Under the pieces are notes generated by a model. That model was not told the origin of the DNA and made no database searches. It saw only the letters and a list, made by a program, of their open reading frames with translations. Shown here one piece after another: positions 8,671 through 18,080 of a stretch of 64,000 nucleotides of DNA. The DNA is taken from NCBI GenBank assembly GCA_017407995.1, contig JAFQVM010000031.1, positions 1-64,000 of the forward strand, written 5' to 3'. The DNA is from Clostridia bacterium. GTDB taxonomy: Bacteria > Bacillota > Clostridia > Oscillospirales > Acutalibacteraceae. The translations under genes and the position numbers were made by a program. Within the stretch, counting starts at the first letter, position 1; each line of letters opens with the position of its first letter.

Positions 8671-8677
8671 TAGGAAA

Positions 8678-8693
8678 TCACAATATATTGTGT
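8678..8693. promoter_or_regulatory. NrdR box 1
   Basis: TCACAATATATTGTGT matches 15 of 16 positions of the NrdR consensus ACACWATATATWGTGT. It lies 7 bp upstream of the -35 element of nrdD. NrdR represses ribonucleotide reductase genes when dATP is high. Confidence 0.82.
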
Positions 8694-8720
8694 ATTTTTT
8701 TATTTTTATCCCCAAGATAT

Positions 8721-8736
8721 ACACAATATATTATAT
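8721..8736. promoter_or_regulatory. NrdR box 2 (degenerate half)
   Basis: ACACAATATATTATAT matches one half of the NrdR consensus perfectly and 13 of 16 positions overall. It lies 43 bp (about four helical turns) from box 1 and overlaps the nrdG stop codon. Confidence 0.7.
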
Positions 8737-9423
8737 ACCACGCACCTGTATATTGGGTATCATGGGGCGAGCAACGTCCGCTAAGCCCAAAAGTTCATCG
8801 TTTTCATAGGCACACAGCCCCTTTTCCAAAACAAACTGTGAATCCTTGAACTGCTGTAGGAAATACTTCTCATCGCCCTTAAGCCATTCGCCGATTTTTT
8901 GAAAGTCCTCTCGGCTGTGAAGCTGCTTGACGACTGTTGTACGAAACTCAAAATCCAAGTTGCCGTTCATCAGAAAATCGACACTTTCATATATCGGTGC
9001 CATATCAAAATTCTGAATTCCTGCGGTCAACGCATATTTTTCGGGAGAGTTCTTTATATCCATTGCCACATAGTCAATAAGCTTCTTCTCAACAAGAGCT
9101 TTCAGCTTCTGTGGGAAAGCCCCGTTAGTATCGAGCTTCACGAGATAGCCCATATCCTTTATTCGTGCAATAAAATCTTCTACTCCGCTGTTTAAAAGCG
9201 GTTCTCCGCCGCTGACGCAAACACCGTCAAGTATGCCGCTGCGCTTTTTCAAAAATGAGAAGAACTCGTCCTCACTTATTTCATATGAGTCAGCACCAGG
9301 CAGAATCAGCTCGGAGTTCTGACAAAACGGACAGCGAAAATTACAGCCTCCCAAAAACACAGTGCACCCTGCCTTGCCCGGAAAGTCGAGCAATGTTAAT
9401 TTTTGCAGACCTCTTATCTTCAT
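8731..9423 (-). CDS. nrdG: Anaerobic ribonucleoside-triphosphate reductase activating protein (radical SAM)
   Basis: A 230-residue radical SAM activase. The [4Fe-4S] motif is GGCNFRCPFC (CxxxCxxC near residue 26-33), followed by the SAM-contacting VSGGEPLL near 70. It starts MKIRGLQKLTLLDFPGK, typical of the longer NrdG form common in Clostridia and archaea. It makes the glycyl radical on NrdD. It lies just upstream of nrdD in the same direction, with the nrdD promoter and NrdR boxes in and just after its 3' end. Confidence 0.93.
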   Translation of the reverse strand: MKIRGLQKLTLLDFPGKAGCTVFLGGCNFRCPFCQNSELILPGADSYEISEDEFFSFLKKRSGILDGVCVSGGEPLLNSGVEDFIARIKDMGYLVKLDTNGAFPQKLKALVEKKLIDYVAMDIKNSPEKYALTAGIQNFDMAPIYESVDFLMNGNLDFEFRTTVVKQLHSREDFQKIGEWLKGDEKYFLQQFKDSQFVLEKGLCAYENDELLGLADVARPMIPNIQVRGI

Positions 9424-9555
9424 AAAATCACTTCTTTATAGGTATAGTTTATTTGTATTTAATCTTAACATGTGCAAAATTAAAAGTAAAGCCTTGTACA
9501 ACAGTACAAAGCATCAAATAATTATATAAATAATACATTTAATAATGTGCAAGTG

Positions 9556-9584
9556 TTGATTTGAAAATGTTTTTTTGATAGAAT
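9556..9584 (+). promoter_or_regulatory. Promoter of the 9643 HAD gene
   Basis: TTGATT (9556-9561), 17-bp spacer, TAGAAT (9579-9584). Confidence 0.6.
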
Positions 9585-9642
9585 TTTATTTAGACTTGAA
9601 ATTTATTAATTTTCCGCTTTTAAACCAACGGAGGTGCATCGC

Positions 9643-10512
9643 ATGAACGAAAAAATGCCTATAGCCGCAATATTATATGATTTTGACAGAACTCTGTGCT
9701 CAAAGGATATGCAGGAATATCAGTTTATACCGAGTGTAGGCATGAGCGCCGCTGACTTCTGGCAGCTTGCAAACGGCTACGCAGATGAAGAGAACATGGA
9801 TAAGATACTGTCCTATATGTATACCATGATAAAAAAATCTCATGACATAGGTGTGCCTCTGACAAGAGAAAGCGTTTCGCAGTGCGGTAATTCAATAGAA
9901 TTTTTCCCGGGACTTCCGGAATGGTTTGACCGTCTCAACAAGTTCGGAGAGGAAAACGGAATAAAGGTCGAGCACTATGTTCTTTCTTCGGGTCTTAAGG
10001 AGATAATCGAGGGTTCAAAGGTCGGAGGTTGCTTTAAAAAGATTTTCGCCTGCGAGTTTCTCTATGACGAAAACGGTGAAGCTATCTGGCCGAAAACCGC
10101 AGTAAACTACACCTCAAAAACCCAGTTCGTTTACAGGATAAACAAAGGTGTGCTCGACGTCTCAAACGACATCGACCTCAACCGTTCAACGCCCGACGAA
10201 AACCGCAGAGTACCGTTTTCAAATATGCTCTACATCGGTGACGGTCTTTCAGACGTACCGTGCATGAAGATGGTCAAGGCCTACGGCGGAAGCTCAATAG
10301 CCGTACACAACAACGGCAAAAAACAGCTTGAAGGTGTCAGCGACCTGCTCTATCACAACAGAGTTGACTTTGCTTTTAAGGCGGACTACTCAGAGGGCAG
10401 CGAGCTTGATATAACGGTTAAGAACATTATTCGCCGCATAGCAATATCAAATACTCTTGACAGCGAACACAACCGCCAAAAGAGTAGCTCACAGTGCAAC
10501 TGCAGAGAATAA
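9643..10512 (+). CDS. HAD-family phosphatase, phosphoserine phosphatase-like
   Basis: 289 residues from the ATG at 9643, which is preceded by GGAGG at good spacing (a GTG at 9634 overlaps that site). Motif I is ILYDFDRTLCS near the N-terminus and motif IV is YIGDGLSDVPCMKMV near residue 200. Between them are a helical cap and a conserved SSGLKEIIEGS. This is a haloacid dehalogenase-type phosphatase of the SerB-like group. Substrate unknown. It precedes a GH43-like gene by 22 bp, so it may act on a sugar phosphate from that pathway (inference). Confidence 0.85.
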   Translation: MNEKMPIAAILYDFDRTLCSKDMQEYQFIPSVGMSAADFWQLANGYADEENMDKILSYMYTMIKKSHDIGVPLTRESVSQCGNSIEFFPGLPEWFDRLNKFGEENGIKVEHYVLSSGLKEIIEGSKVGGCFKKIFACEFLYDENGEAIWPKTAVNYTSKTQFVYRINKGVLDVSNDIDLNRSTPDENRRVPFSNMLYIGDGLSDVPCMKMVKAYGGSSIAVHNNGKKQLEGVSDLLYHNRVDFAFKADYSEGSELDITVKNIIRRIAISNTLDSEHNRQKSSSQCNCRE

Positions 10513-10534
10513 CACTAACTTTAAGGAGAAACCC

Positions 10535-11461
10535 ATGCCATATCTTTTTGCACACTTCAAAGAGAAAAATACACCCGACGGTGAACAGGTCTATTTTGGC
10601 ATAAGCAAAGACGGATATAATTGGGAGCAGGTAAACGACGGCAATCCGATTCTCACAAGCACCCTTGGCGAAAAAGGATGCCGTGATATAGAAATAGCAA
10701 GACTTCACACAGGCGGTTTTGTAATCATCACCACCGACCTTAGCATCGCATATCGGATGGACGAGCAATACAGAGTGGATTGGCAAAAGGTCAACCGCAC
10801 AGGCAGTAAGTGCCTTCGCATTTGGAAAACCGATGACTTAGTCAACTTCTCAGAAGAGAAGCTCATCCACATGGGTCGAGACGATTTTGGCTGTCTTTGG
10901 GCGCCCGAAGTTTTCTTTGATGAGGAAAACGAAGAATATCTTATCCACTGGGGCTCAACGGTGGAAGAAGATAATTTCAGTCATATGTCGATTTACTGCT
11001 CCACCACAAAGGATTTTGAAACTTTTTCAAAACCTAAGCTCTATTTCACAAAGGATAATGAGATTCTCGATTCTCACATAGTAAAAGTCGGTGATACATA
11101 CCATCTGTTTTACAAAAACGCCGACAAACCACCGATGAATATGCACGCAACCTCAAAAAATCTCTACGGTCCGTTTGAGCATGATGAAGCTTTTGAAATC
11201 TATATGAACACCGAGATTGACCGTCCCGGCTCATACGAGGGTCCTACTACCTATACCCTGCCCGACGGCAAATGGTGTTTGATGCTCGACTTCTTCGGCT
11301 GTGAAAAAGAGAAAATGGGATATATACCGTTTGTTTCAGCAAAACCCGGCAACACCAACTTTAAGCGTGTACCCGAACAGTTTGCATTTCCCTACGGATT
11401 TAAGCACGGACGGGTAATTGAGATTACCACTGAGGAATATGACAGACTTCTTCATCTTTGA
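10535..11461 (+). CDS. Glycoside hydrolase family 43-like beta-propeller enzyme, cytoplasmic
   Basis: 308 residues from the ATG at 10535, which follows AAGGAG. No signal peptide is seen. The repeated blade motifs GISKDGYNWEQV, CRDIEIARL, WAPEVFFDEENEEYLIHWG, ILDSHIVKVGDTYHLFYK and SYEGPTTYTLPDGKWCLMLD are typical of five-bladed GH43/arabinanase-like enzymes that cut alpha-L-arabinofuranosyl or beta-xylosyl links. With no export signal it should act on imported oligosaccharides. The precise specificity is not readable. Confidence 0.8.
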   Translation: MPYLFAHFKEKNTPDGEQVYFGISKDGYNWEQVNDGNPILTSTLGEKGCRDIEIARLHTGGFVIITTDLSIAYRMDEQYRVDWQKVNRTGSKCLRIWKTDDLVNFSEEKLIHMGRDDFGCLWAPEVFFDEENEEYLIHWGSTVEEDNFSHMSIYCSTTKDFETFSKPKLYFTKDNEILDSHIVKVGDTYHLFYKNADKPPMNMHATSKNLYGPFEHDEAFEIYMNTEIDRPGSYEGPTTYTLPDGKWCLMLDFFGCEKEKMGYIPFVSAKPGNTNFKRVPEQFAFPYGFKHGRVIEITTEEYDRLLHL

Positions 11462-11490
11462 GACAGTTACCAATTTTATATCATGACAAA

Positions 11491-11523
11491 AACAGGGATA
11501 TCGATAAAATCGATATCCCTGTT
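11491..11523. terminator. Terminator between the GH43-like gene and the giant surface-protein gene
   Basis: A perfect 15-bp stem AACAGGGATATCGAT with an AAA loop lies between two convergent genes. T-rich sequence follows weakly on the plus strand. Confidence 0.7.
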
Positions 11524-11529
11524 TAGCTT

Positions 11530-14500
11530 TTAAAACGGAAACAAAGACCTAAGCATTCTTTGAATAGATTCGAACAGATTATTAAACAGTCTTTCTATCA
11601 GCTCGTCAATAGTAATGACATTTCCACCAATATAGCTTCTGGTCTGAACCGTACCGCAATCGGCACATCTTCTGGTGCTGACATATCTGCCGGTTTGGTT
11701 GTTCTTAACATAGTCGCTCCATGCTCCGAATTTATGTGCAGTTTTATCAATTGTTTGAGTTGCAATTACCTCTTCACAGATGGTACATTTAGCTTGCATT
11801 GAGCCTTCCTGAGTACAGGACGCCTTCTTCGTAACTACCCATTCACCCTGGACATGTTCTTCGCACTCAACGTCAAAATTCACCTCGTACGGAGTAAAGT
11901 GGTCGCAAGTTATAACAAGGAAGCCGTTTTCAATTTTTGCAGGCACCGCCGTTTTACTTCCATCATCATTTGTCCTTACAACCTTAACATTTCTGGCTCT
12001 TCCATGGAGCTCTGAAAGGGGAATTCTTATCTGTATTTCACCATCAGGCTGGAAACCGTAGTCAAGATTATCATCTGTAAGTTGGAACTCGTAGAGGACG
12101 TTGTAACGGTTACCGGAAGCACTGACCACCTCATAATCAAGGGCATAATCATACTTGTCTCCGCAGTTGGTGCAAACGAAAGTACACTTGGCATCGTCTT
12201 TTTCAAGAGATGGAGTAATAGCCTCATAGTTATGACCTGTTGTAGCGATTGCCTCATCATATGTATCACCACAGATGCATGTATAAGTTCTCACACCATC
12301 AGAAACGCAGGTCATTTCCTTTGTAATCTCCGACGTGTAATTATGTACATGGATTCCGTAAACTGCTGTAAATTCAAGGTTCTCATCCGGCATTGTCGTA
12401 GGTGTGCTCTTATCCCAGCTAAGGAATGTATCGCCGTTTTCATTGAACTCAACAGTGGGAGAAACAATGAAATCGCCTTCGACATAAGTCTGAACGATAT
12501 CGCCCTGTGCCGTATGCCATGTGATTGTCCTTTCAGCCTTAACAAGCGTAGCATCAAAAATCATTCCGTTTGATGCGGCCTGACTGGATGTATTCCAATT
12601 TTTGAAGTTCCAATCTTCAGAAACTTCAAGCTCAGGAGCAACAGCATAGCCGTTTTTGATATTCTCGGAAACTTCATAAACTTCACCGTTCAGCGTGAAG
12701 ATAACCCTTGTTTTTTCTGACGAAAGTGTTACAGTTGAAGTTTCAAACGTTGCTTCATAGCCCTTTGCATCTTCGCCGAGCATCACGCCGCTGTCTTCGG
12801 TATCAACAACATAAGCCCCTGCAGTTGCTGCCTTTTCATTAAGTGAAGCAAAGAACTCAACATGTACCTCATAGGTAATATTACCCTCTTCGTCAACAAC
12901 CTTTTCGGGTGTAAGACCGTTCAGCTGAATGGTTGTTGTACCGTCAGCGTTTCTTGTAACGATAATATCATCGTTCGTAATACCGTACTGTCTGATAAGG
13001 TCAATTCTTAATTGCTGCTCCTGCTGTGAGGTTAATGTCACATACTTTGAAAGCGTTTTAATTAAGGTCAGATTATCAAAAGGAGCTGTGTGTGAAAGAG
13101 ATTCTGTTGAAATCGACTTGAATACAGATGTAAGCGAATCGGTATTATTTACAGTTATGTAATACTCACCGTCTGTACCTTCACCCATATAATTCATAGA
13201 CACCGCTTCGGGATAACCCGATGAAACAGCATTCATGAAATTTTTGATGCTTGTATTTTTGCTGTCCTGCTCTGAGAATACACCGACACTGTAAATTGAA
13301 GCATTATAAGTTTTCTTCAGAGTGGAAGCGTTTGCGATTGCCGAGTTAGCAACCGATGTCTGGAAACCGCTTAAATACGTAGGCTCACCGTCAGTCATAA
13401 ACACAACTACTCTCTGACGGTCGGTTGAATCTGTGTTTGCAAAAATGCCCTTTGCCATTTCAAAGCCAAGGTCTGCAGCCGTAGCACCTCTGGCTTCAAT
13501 GCTGTCGATAGCCGTGATAAGGTCTGTATTTACTTCGCCGTCAACATTGACACTGAGCAGTGAGCTGCCGTAATCGGAAGTTTTTATGTTTTCAAACTTC
13601 ACTATACCTCTTTGAGAGGTAAGAAGCTCTGTGTTTTCGTTCTTTTCGTATCCGTTGTAATCGCCTGACAGACCAAAGCCGACAAATGATATCCTGTGGT
13701 CTGCACCGGTCATCTTTGCATTTTCATAAACGGTGTTCACAAAGTCCTTTGCAGTATCCTTTAAAGCGTCAATCTTTTTGGTGTTGCCGCCGAGAGTCTC
13801 ATCCATTGAACCGGACTGGTCAACAACAAGAACAATGTCAAGCGGCACAGACTGCGAAACCGTCGACTTTACAACAGCCGCATCTGCCCACGCTTTAAAT
13901 CTGAAGAGAACATCATCTGCATCTGTATAATGAATTATTTCAGATTCGGTTTCAATTTGAGATGCATCGCCGCTCTTGATAAGCGTATATTTTGCATTGA
14001 TTGTGATATCGGAATCGGAAAGTGTGTATTCTTCCCATTCGCCGATATATCTGTCTTTTTGGGGAACTGCAGGCTCCTCAATTTCGGTTGCACCCTTGGC
14101 AAAGTCTACAGTAGCAACCACTTCACCGTTTGCAACGAAAGAAGCTGTATAAACATCCTTTTCGAGCTTTGGAATTGGTCTTTCTTCCACGCCGTCACAG
14201 TATGCACAGTCTCTGCGTTCAAGACCCTCAGACTCATATGTCGCAGGAGTTACCACATACCAGTTAAGGTATGTATGACCGAGCGACTCGAAATTAAGCA
14301 GACGCTTAACAGCAAGCTCATGACCCGGTGAACCGCAGTAAGCACGAACGGTACAATCTGCAGGTATTATAGGGGCGTCAATCTTTGTATATCTGCAGTA
14401 TTTGTTATTTATAGTTAGTACCTCAAGCTTTCTGGCAAACAAGTGGTCAAAAATCTGAACGGTTTCCGGAAGAAGCAACTCTGTAAAACCTATTTCTGAA

Positions 14501-16563
14501 AATACAGAGTTTTTAATTTCAGTTATCACAGGAGGAATATTAATGGTTTCAAGGTTAGAACAACCCAAAAATCCACTTTTGCCTATTGTCTGCAAAGATT
14601 CCGGAAGAACTATTTTTGACATCATAGTGCAATAACGGAAGCCTTCGTCTTCAATAGTTTTTATTGAATCCGGTAATATTACCTCTGTGATATTTCTGCA
14701 GTCATAAAAAGCTTTGGCCCCAATAGTTTCTGTATTTTCAGCCACAGTAACTATCCCGCTTTTACCCCGAGGACATCTTATTAAAGTTTTTTTGTCTGCC
14801 GAATAAACTATTCCGTCAATCGACGAAAAGTATTCACTTCCCTCTTCAACCTTGATATTCGTTAATTGGGGGCAACGAACAACGCACTGCGGTTCAAAAG
14901 TCTTAACAGTCTTAGGAAGTTCTATTTCTCCTTTGATACCATTAGGAACAGTAATGATTTCCGTTAAAGCTTTATTATATAAAACACCGTCATATGCAGC
15001 ATACGACTGATTGTCGGCTGAAACGGTAAAGGATTCAAATGTAAACCATGTTGATGAGCCCTCAAAAGCACCTGCATCAATACTCATCGCACCAGAGCCG
15101 ATATGAACGCTATCATAAGTACCGTTACATGAAAAAGCACGTAGAGCAATCGTAACCACGCTATCAGGTATAATCAAATGACCTGTTAAATTGCAACCGT
15201 AAAAAGCCTCATACGATATTGTTTTCAATGTGTTTGGAAGTATAATTTCCTTAAGATAATCACAACTAGAAAATGCCTGGCTATCGATTGTCAACAAGCC
15301 CTCATTAAATACTATTTTTTTTATAAAACAATCTGCAAACGCACGCCTGCCTATAGCTGTCAGAGAAGATGGAAATTCTACATCTGTAATATTTTCGCAG
15401 ACATAAAAGGCGCTATCTCCGACTTTCTCTGTTCCCTCGGGAATTGTTACCAAGCCTGTTCTTCCCTCCGGACAGCGAATAAGGGTTTTCTTGTCTGCCG
15501 AATATACGATACCATCTATTGATGCGAAATGCTCATTTCCCGCCTCAACATGGATACCTGTTAAGTTTCCACATTCTCCAACGGAATCGGCACTAAACTT
15601 TTCAATTGTCTTGGGGAGAGTGATTTCTCCGCTGACCGCAGCAGGAACATAAATGATTTCGGTAGCCGCTTTATTATACAAAATGCCGCTGTAGGAGGAA
15701 TAGGTCTGATTATATTCTGAAACATTAACTGCTGACAGTTTAGGACAATCTGCAACAGTAGAGCGCTCAAACTTTTTAACACCGCTGCCCAAATAAATGC
15801 TTGGTAGATTTTTATTCTTTTGGAAAGCAGTGCCCGCAACTTCCACAACACTGTCAGGTATTACAATTTCGGAAGAAAGGTTGTTGCCATAAAAAGCCCG
15901 AGCGTTAATTTCCTTTAAAGTTTCAGGCAGGGTTAAGCTTTTTAATGCGCTGCCATAAAATGCATAACTTTCAATTATTTCAACGCCTTCAAAAAAGGTC
16001 ACCTCAGCAAGCTTATGACACAATCGAAATGCACCATGCCTAATTATTTTGACGGGTGAATTAAAAGTTACAGAAATTAAGCTGTCACAATATCCAAAAG
16101 ACTCCGCGCCAAGTGTAACCAAAGAATCGGGAAGGTCCACTTCAGTTAAACTGACACAATCATAAAAAGCGTTATTATCAATAGCTGTAACCGTATCGGA
16201 AAAACTAACTGAAGTAATATTTGAGCAATCATTAAATGCGTATGCGCCAATATTTTCAACACCCTCGCCGATGACAACCGATTTTATGCGAAGGTCATAA
16301 ATAAAAGCTTCCTTGGCCATTCTACCGGTACCGGTAATTGCGAGCGTACCCTCATCATCAAGCACCCATGAAAGGTTTGTGCCGTCAGACTCCTCAGTCA
16401 CTTCGCCGCAATAACCGCTCATAAGATACTCGTCCGATGCCGCCTCGGCCTCTACAGCAAACCAGTCAGGCAGTTCAAGTCCGACAAATCCGCCGAGAGG
16501 TGCAGATGTAAGCACCATCAAGACAACCAAAAATGCTGATAAAAATCTTTTGAGTTTCCGCAT
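11530..16563 (-). CDS. Giant secreted surface protein: BspA-type leucine-rich repeats, VWA domain, zinc-ribbon-like repeats
   Basis: 1677 residues with an N-terminal signal peptide (MRKLKRFLSAFLVVLMVLTS, cleavage near residue 42). Residues about 50-730 are BspA/LRR_5 repeats (units such as IPDSVVTIALRAF). Within them a block of about 234 residues is duplicated. A von Willebrand factor A domain spans about 905-1110 with the MIDAS motif VVDQSGSMDE. Repeated C-terminal units near 1400-1640 carry HNY...C...CxxC patterns (TCICGD, CTNCGD, CTICEE, CADCGT). No LPXTG sortase signal is seen; the end is hydrophobic/amphipathic. Such proteins usually bind host or substrate surfaces. That role is inference. 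Confidence 0.85.
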   Translation of the reverse strand: MRKLKRFLSAFLVVLMVLTSAPLGGFVGLELPDWFAVEAEAASDEYLMSGYCGEVTEESDGTNLSWVLDDEGTLAITGTGRMAKEAFIYDLRIKSVVIGEGVENIGAYAFNDCSNITSVSFSDTVTAIDNNAFYDCVSLTEVDLPDSLVTLGAESFGYCDSLISVTFNSPVKIIRHGAFRLCHKLAEVTFFEGVEIIESYAFYGSALKSLTLPETLKEINARAFYGNNLSSEIVIPDSVVEVAGTAFQKNKNLPSIYLGSGVKKFERSTVADCPKLSAVNVSEYNQTYSSYSGILYNKAATEIIYVPAAVSGEITLPKTIEKFSADSVGECGNLTGIHVEAGNEHFASIDGIVYSADKKTLIRCPEGRTGLVTIPEGTEKVGDSAFYVCENITDVEFPSSLTAIGRRAFADCFIKKIVFNEGLLTIDSQAFSSCDYLKEIILPNTLKTISYEAFYGCNLTGHLIIPDSVVTIALRAFSCNGTYDSVHIGSGAMSIDAGAFEGSSTWFTFESFTVSADNQSYAAYDGVLYNKALTEIITVPNGIKGEIELPKTVKTFEPQCVVRCPQLTNIKVEEGSEYFSSIDGIVYSADKKTLIRCPRGKSGIVTVAENTETIGAKAFYDCRNITEVILPDSIKTIEDEGFRYCTMMSKIVLPESLQTIGKSGFLGCSNLETINIPPVITEIKNSVFSEIGFTELLLPETVQIFDHLFARKLEVLTINNKYCRYTKIDAPIIPADCTVRAYCGSPGHELAVKRLLNFESLGHTYLNWYVVTPATYESEGLERRDCAYCDGVEERPIPKLEKDVYTASFVANGEVVATVDFAKGATEIEEPAVPQKDRYIGEWEEYTLSDSDITINAKYTLIKSGDASQIETESEIIHYTDADDVLFRFKAWADAAVVKSTVSQSVPLDIVLVVDQSGSMDETLGGNTKKIDALKDTAKDFVNTVYENAKMTGADHRISFVGFGLSGDYNGYEKNENTELLTSQRGIVKFENIKTSDYGSSLLSVNVDGEVNTDLITAIDSIEARGATAADLGFEMAKGIFANTDSTDRQRVVVFMTDGEPTYLSGFQTSVANSAIANASTLKKTYNASIYSVGVFSEQDSKNTSIKNFMNAVSSGYPEAVSMNYMGEGTDGEYYITVNNTDSLTSVFKSISTESLSHTAPFDNLTLIKTLSKYVTLTSQQEQQLRIDLIRQYGITNDDIIVTRNADGTTTIQLNGLTPEKVVDEEGNITYEVHVEFFASLNEKAATAGAYVVDTEDSGVMLGEDAKGYEATFETSTVTLSSEKTRVIFTLNGEVYEVSENIKNGYAVAPELEVSEDWNFKNWNTSSQAASNGMIFDATLVKAERTITWHTAQGDIVQTYVEGDFIVSPTVEFNENGDTFLSWDKSTPTTMPDENLEFTAVYGIHVHNYTSEITKEMTCVSDGVRTYTCICGDTYDEAIATTGHNYEAITPSLEKDDAKCTFVCTNCGDKYDYALDYEVVSASGNRYNVLYEFQLTDDNLDYGFQPDGEIQIRIPLSELHGRARNVKVVRTNDDGSKTAVPAKIENGFLVITCDHFTPYEVNFDVECEEHVQGEWVVTKKASCTQEGSMQAKCTICEEVIATQTIDKTAHKFGAWSDYVKNNQTGRYVSTRRCADCGTVQTRSYIGGNVITIDELIERLFNNLFESIQRMLRSLFPF

Positions 16564-16702
16564 TTGTTTTCCCTCCGAAATCAGTTTAATTTCTTTTTAG
16601 CCTATACAGAAGAGTCTCAATAAAATGCATTTCAAGAATCATCTTTCTTCCTACGACATAAAATTGAAATTAATATTCATTCAAAAACACTATTACATAA
16701 TA

Positions 16703-16730
16703 AGTTTATCACGAAATTGGAAAAAATCAA
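16703..16730 (-). promoter_or_regulatory. Possible promoter of the giant surface-protein gene
   Basis: Minus-strand TTGATT (16725-16730), 16-bp spacer, TAAACT (16703-16708), followed by a long AT-rich leader to the GGAGG/ATG at 16563. Confidence 0.45.
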
Positions 16731-16755
16731 CAGGTATCAATGTAAATATATAGCA

Positions 16756-16785
16756 ACACGCCGTACGAGTTACCGTACGGCGTGT
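16756..16785. terminator. GC-rich hairpin between the PepSY gene and the surface-protein gene
   Basis: A perfect 12-bp stem ACACGCCGTACG/CGTACGGCGTGT. The T-run is on the plus-strand side, while both flanking genes are on the minus strand, so its terminator role for the PepSY gene is only partial by sequence. Confidence 0.5.
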
Positions 16786-16842
16786 TTTTGTTCATGAAAA
16801 ACTAATTATCTAAGTGTCGAATAAAGCCTTTAATAGATAAAA

Positions 16843-17358
16843 CTAATCTCTTATTTCTTTTTCTGCCTTAATTACCTTGCCCGTGTTTGCATCAATTTCA
16901 TAATCATACTCATATTTTCCCGAATCAAATTCGATTTCATAGACAAATGCTTTTCTTTCTCTGTCAATTTCAATTTTATAGCGTCGAATATCCTCTTGAG
17001 AAAGTCCTGCATGCTTGAGCGCAATAGCCTTCGCTTCATCTTTGGAAACATCAAACTCACTGTTTGTAGACGGAACTGTTGCTTCGTCTTTCACTTTCTC
17101 GGTGGGCTTATTTTCCTTTTCGGACTTCGTTGGCTCCGGTTTTTCAACGAAGTACGGCTGTGTAACCTGAGGAGCGGCCGTGCTCACTTCTTCTGATTTT
17201 TCAGTCTTTTCGGGAAGCGTAGTTTTGATTTCTTCGGACACGTTAGTCTCAGTTGTCTGTGCAGGTGTAATAGGTTCCTGCGGTTTGTTTGCCGTGCAGG
17301 CGGTAAATAGAGTCAGTACAAGTAATGCCGAAATTATTATTGTGAGTGATTTTTTCAT
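16843..17358 (-). CDS. PepSY-domain lipoprotein
   Basis: 171 residues. A lipoprotein signal peptide ends in the lipobox LFTAC near residue 20, so the protein should be anchored outside the membrane. A Thr/Glu/Pro/Lys-rich linker (about 25-100) leads to one PepSY domain at about 103-171, seen in DEAKAIALKHAGL and the end YDYEIDANTGKVIKAE. PepSY domains occur in peptidase propeptides and extracytoplasmic regulators. Here it is the only domain. A TCC-rich ribosome binding site precedes the ATG. Confidence 0.85.
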   Translation of the reverse strand: MKKSLTIIISALLVLTLFTACTANKPQEPITPAQTTETNVSEEIKTTLPEKTEKSEEVSTAAPQVTQPYFVEKPEPTKSEKENKPTEKVKDEATVPSTNSEFDVSKDEAKAIALKHAGLSQEDIRRYKIEIDRERKAFVYEIEFDSGKYEYDYEIDANTGKVIKAEKEIRD

Positions 17359-17392
17359 AAGTCGTTCCTCCTTTTAGTTGTTTTAAAAAGTA

Positions 17393-17420
17393 AACGGACG
17401 GATGTTGTCATCCGCCCGTT
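17393..17420 (-). terminator. Terminator of the rubrerythrin gene
   Basis: A 12-bp stem AACGGACGGATG/CATCCGCCCGTT with a TTGT loop and one mismatch. On the minus strand it is followed by TTTACTTTTTA. Confidence 0.75.
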
Positions 17421-17464
17421 ATGTTTTCAGTGGGCGGCAACTGTCGCCAATCGCTGATTATATT

Positions 17465-18010
17465 TTAACCAAAATATCTCTCAAGAAGACCTGCAAATGC
17501 CTTGCCGTGTCTTGCTTCATCTCTTGCCATCTCATGTACTGTGTCATGGATAGCGTCAAGACCCTGCTCTTTTGCTATCTTTGCAAGTTCAAACTTACCT
17601 GCTGTTGCGCCGTTTTCAGCTTCAACTCTCATCTCAAGGTTCTTCTTTGTGCTGTCAGTAATGACCTCACCGAGAAGCTCTGCAAACTTTGCAGCATGCT
17701 CAGCCTCTTCGTACGCTGCCTTCTCCCAGTAGAGACCAATCTCAGGATAGCCCTCTCTGTGAGCAACTCTTGCCATTGCAAGATACATACCAACCTCTGT
17801 GCACTCGCCCATATAGTTAGCTCTGAGACCCTCAATAATCTCCTCGCTTACGCCCTGTGCAACACCGACAACGTGCTCTGCAGCCCAAGTCATTTCATCG
17901 TTCTTCTGCTCAACAAACTTTGAAGCAGGAACTTTACACTGGGGGCAAAACTCAGGTGCTGAATCGCCCTCATGAACATAACCGCAAACTGAACATACAA
18001 ACTTTTTCAT
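17465..18010 (-). CDS. Rubrerythrin with N-terminal rubredoxin domain
   Basis: 181 residues. Residues 1-35 are a rubredoxin-like FeS4 site (CSVCGY and CPQCKVP). Residues about 45-181 are a four-helix ferritin-like domain with the diiron ligands [18 protein letters not shown] and DEARHGKAF. This reversed order (rubredoxin first) is the reverse rubrerythrin of anaerobes, which reduces hydrogen peroxide with electrons from NAD(P)H-rubredoxin reductases. It lies 70 bp downstream of a PerR-like gene in the same direction, fitting peroxide-controlled expression. Confidence 0.95.
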   Translation of the reverse strand: MKKFVCSVCGYVHEGDSAPEFCPQCKVPASKFVEQKNDEMTWAAEHVVGVAQGVSEEIIEGLRANYMGECTEVGMYLAMARVAHREGYPEIGLYWEKAAYEEAEHAAKFAELLGEVITDSTKKNLEMRVEAENGATAGKFELAKIAKEQGLDAIHDTVHEMARDEARHGKAFAGLLERYFG

Positions 18011-18080
18011 AACAAATAGTCTCCTTCAAAAATAAATTTTTTATATTATAAAACATGGTTGGCAGTAGCCTTTACATGTC

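Noticed and set aside
14970-15720. Possible CRISPR-like repeats
   Set aside because: The repeated segments are about 700 bp apart and coding: they are the duplicated leucine-rich repeat block of the surface protein.
16756-16785. Attachment site or IS end (perfect 12-bp palindrome)
   Set aside because: No transposase, direct repeats or second copy found; its position fits a transcription-end hairpin.
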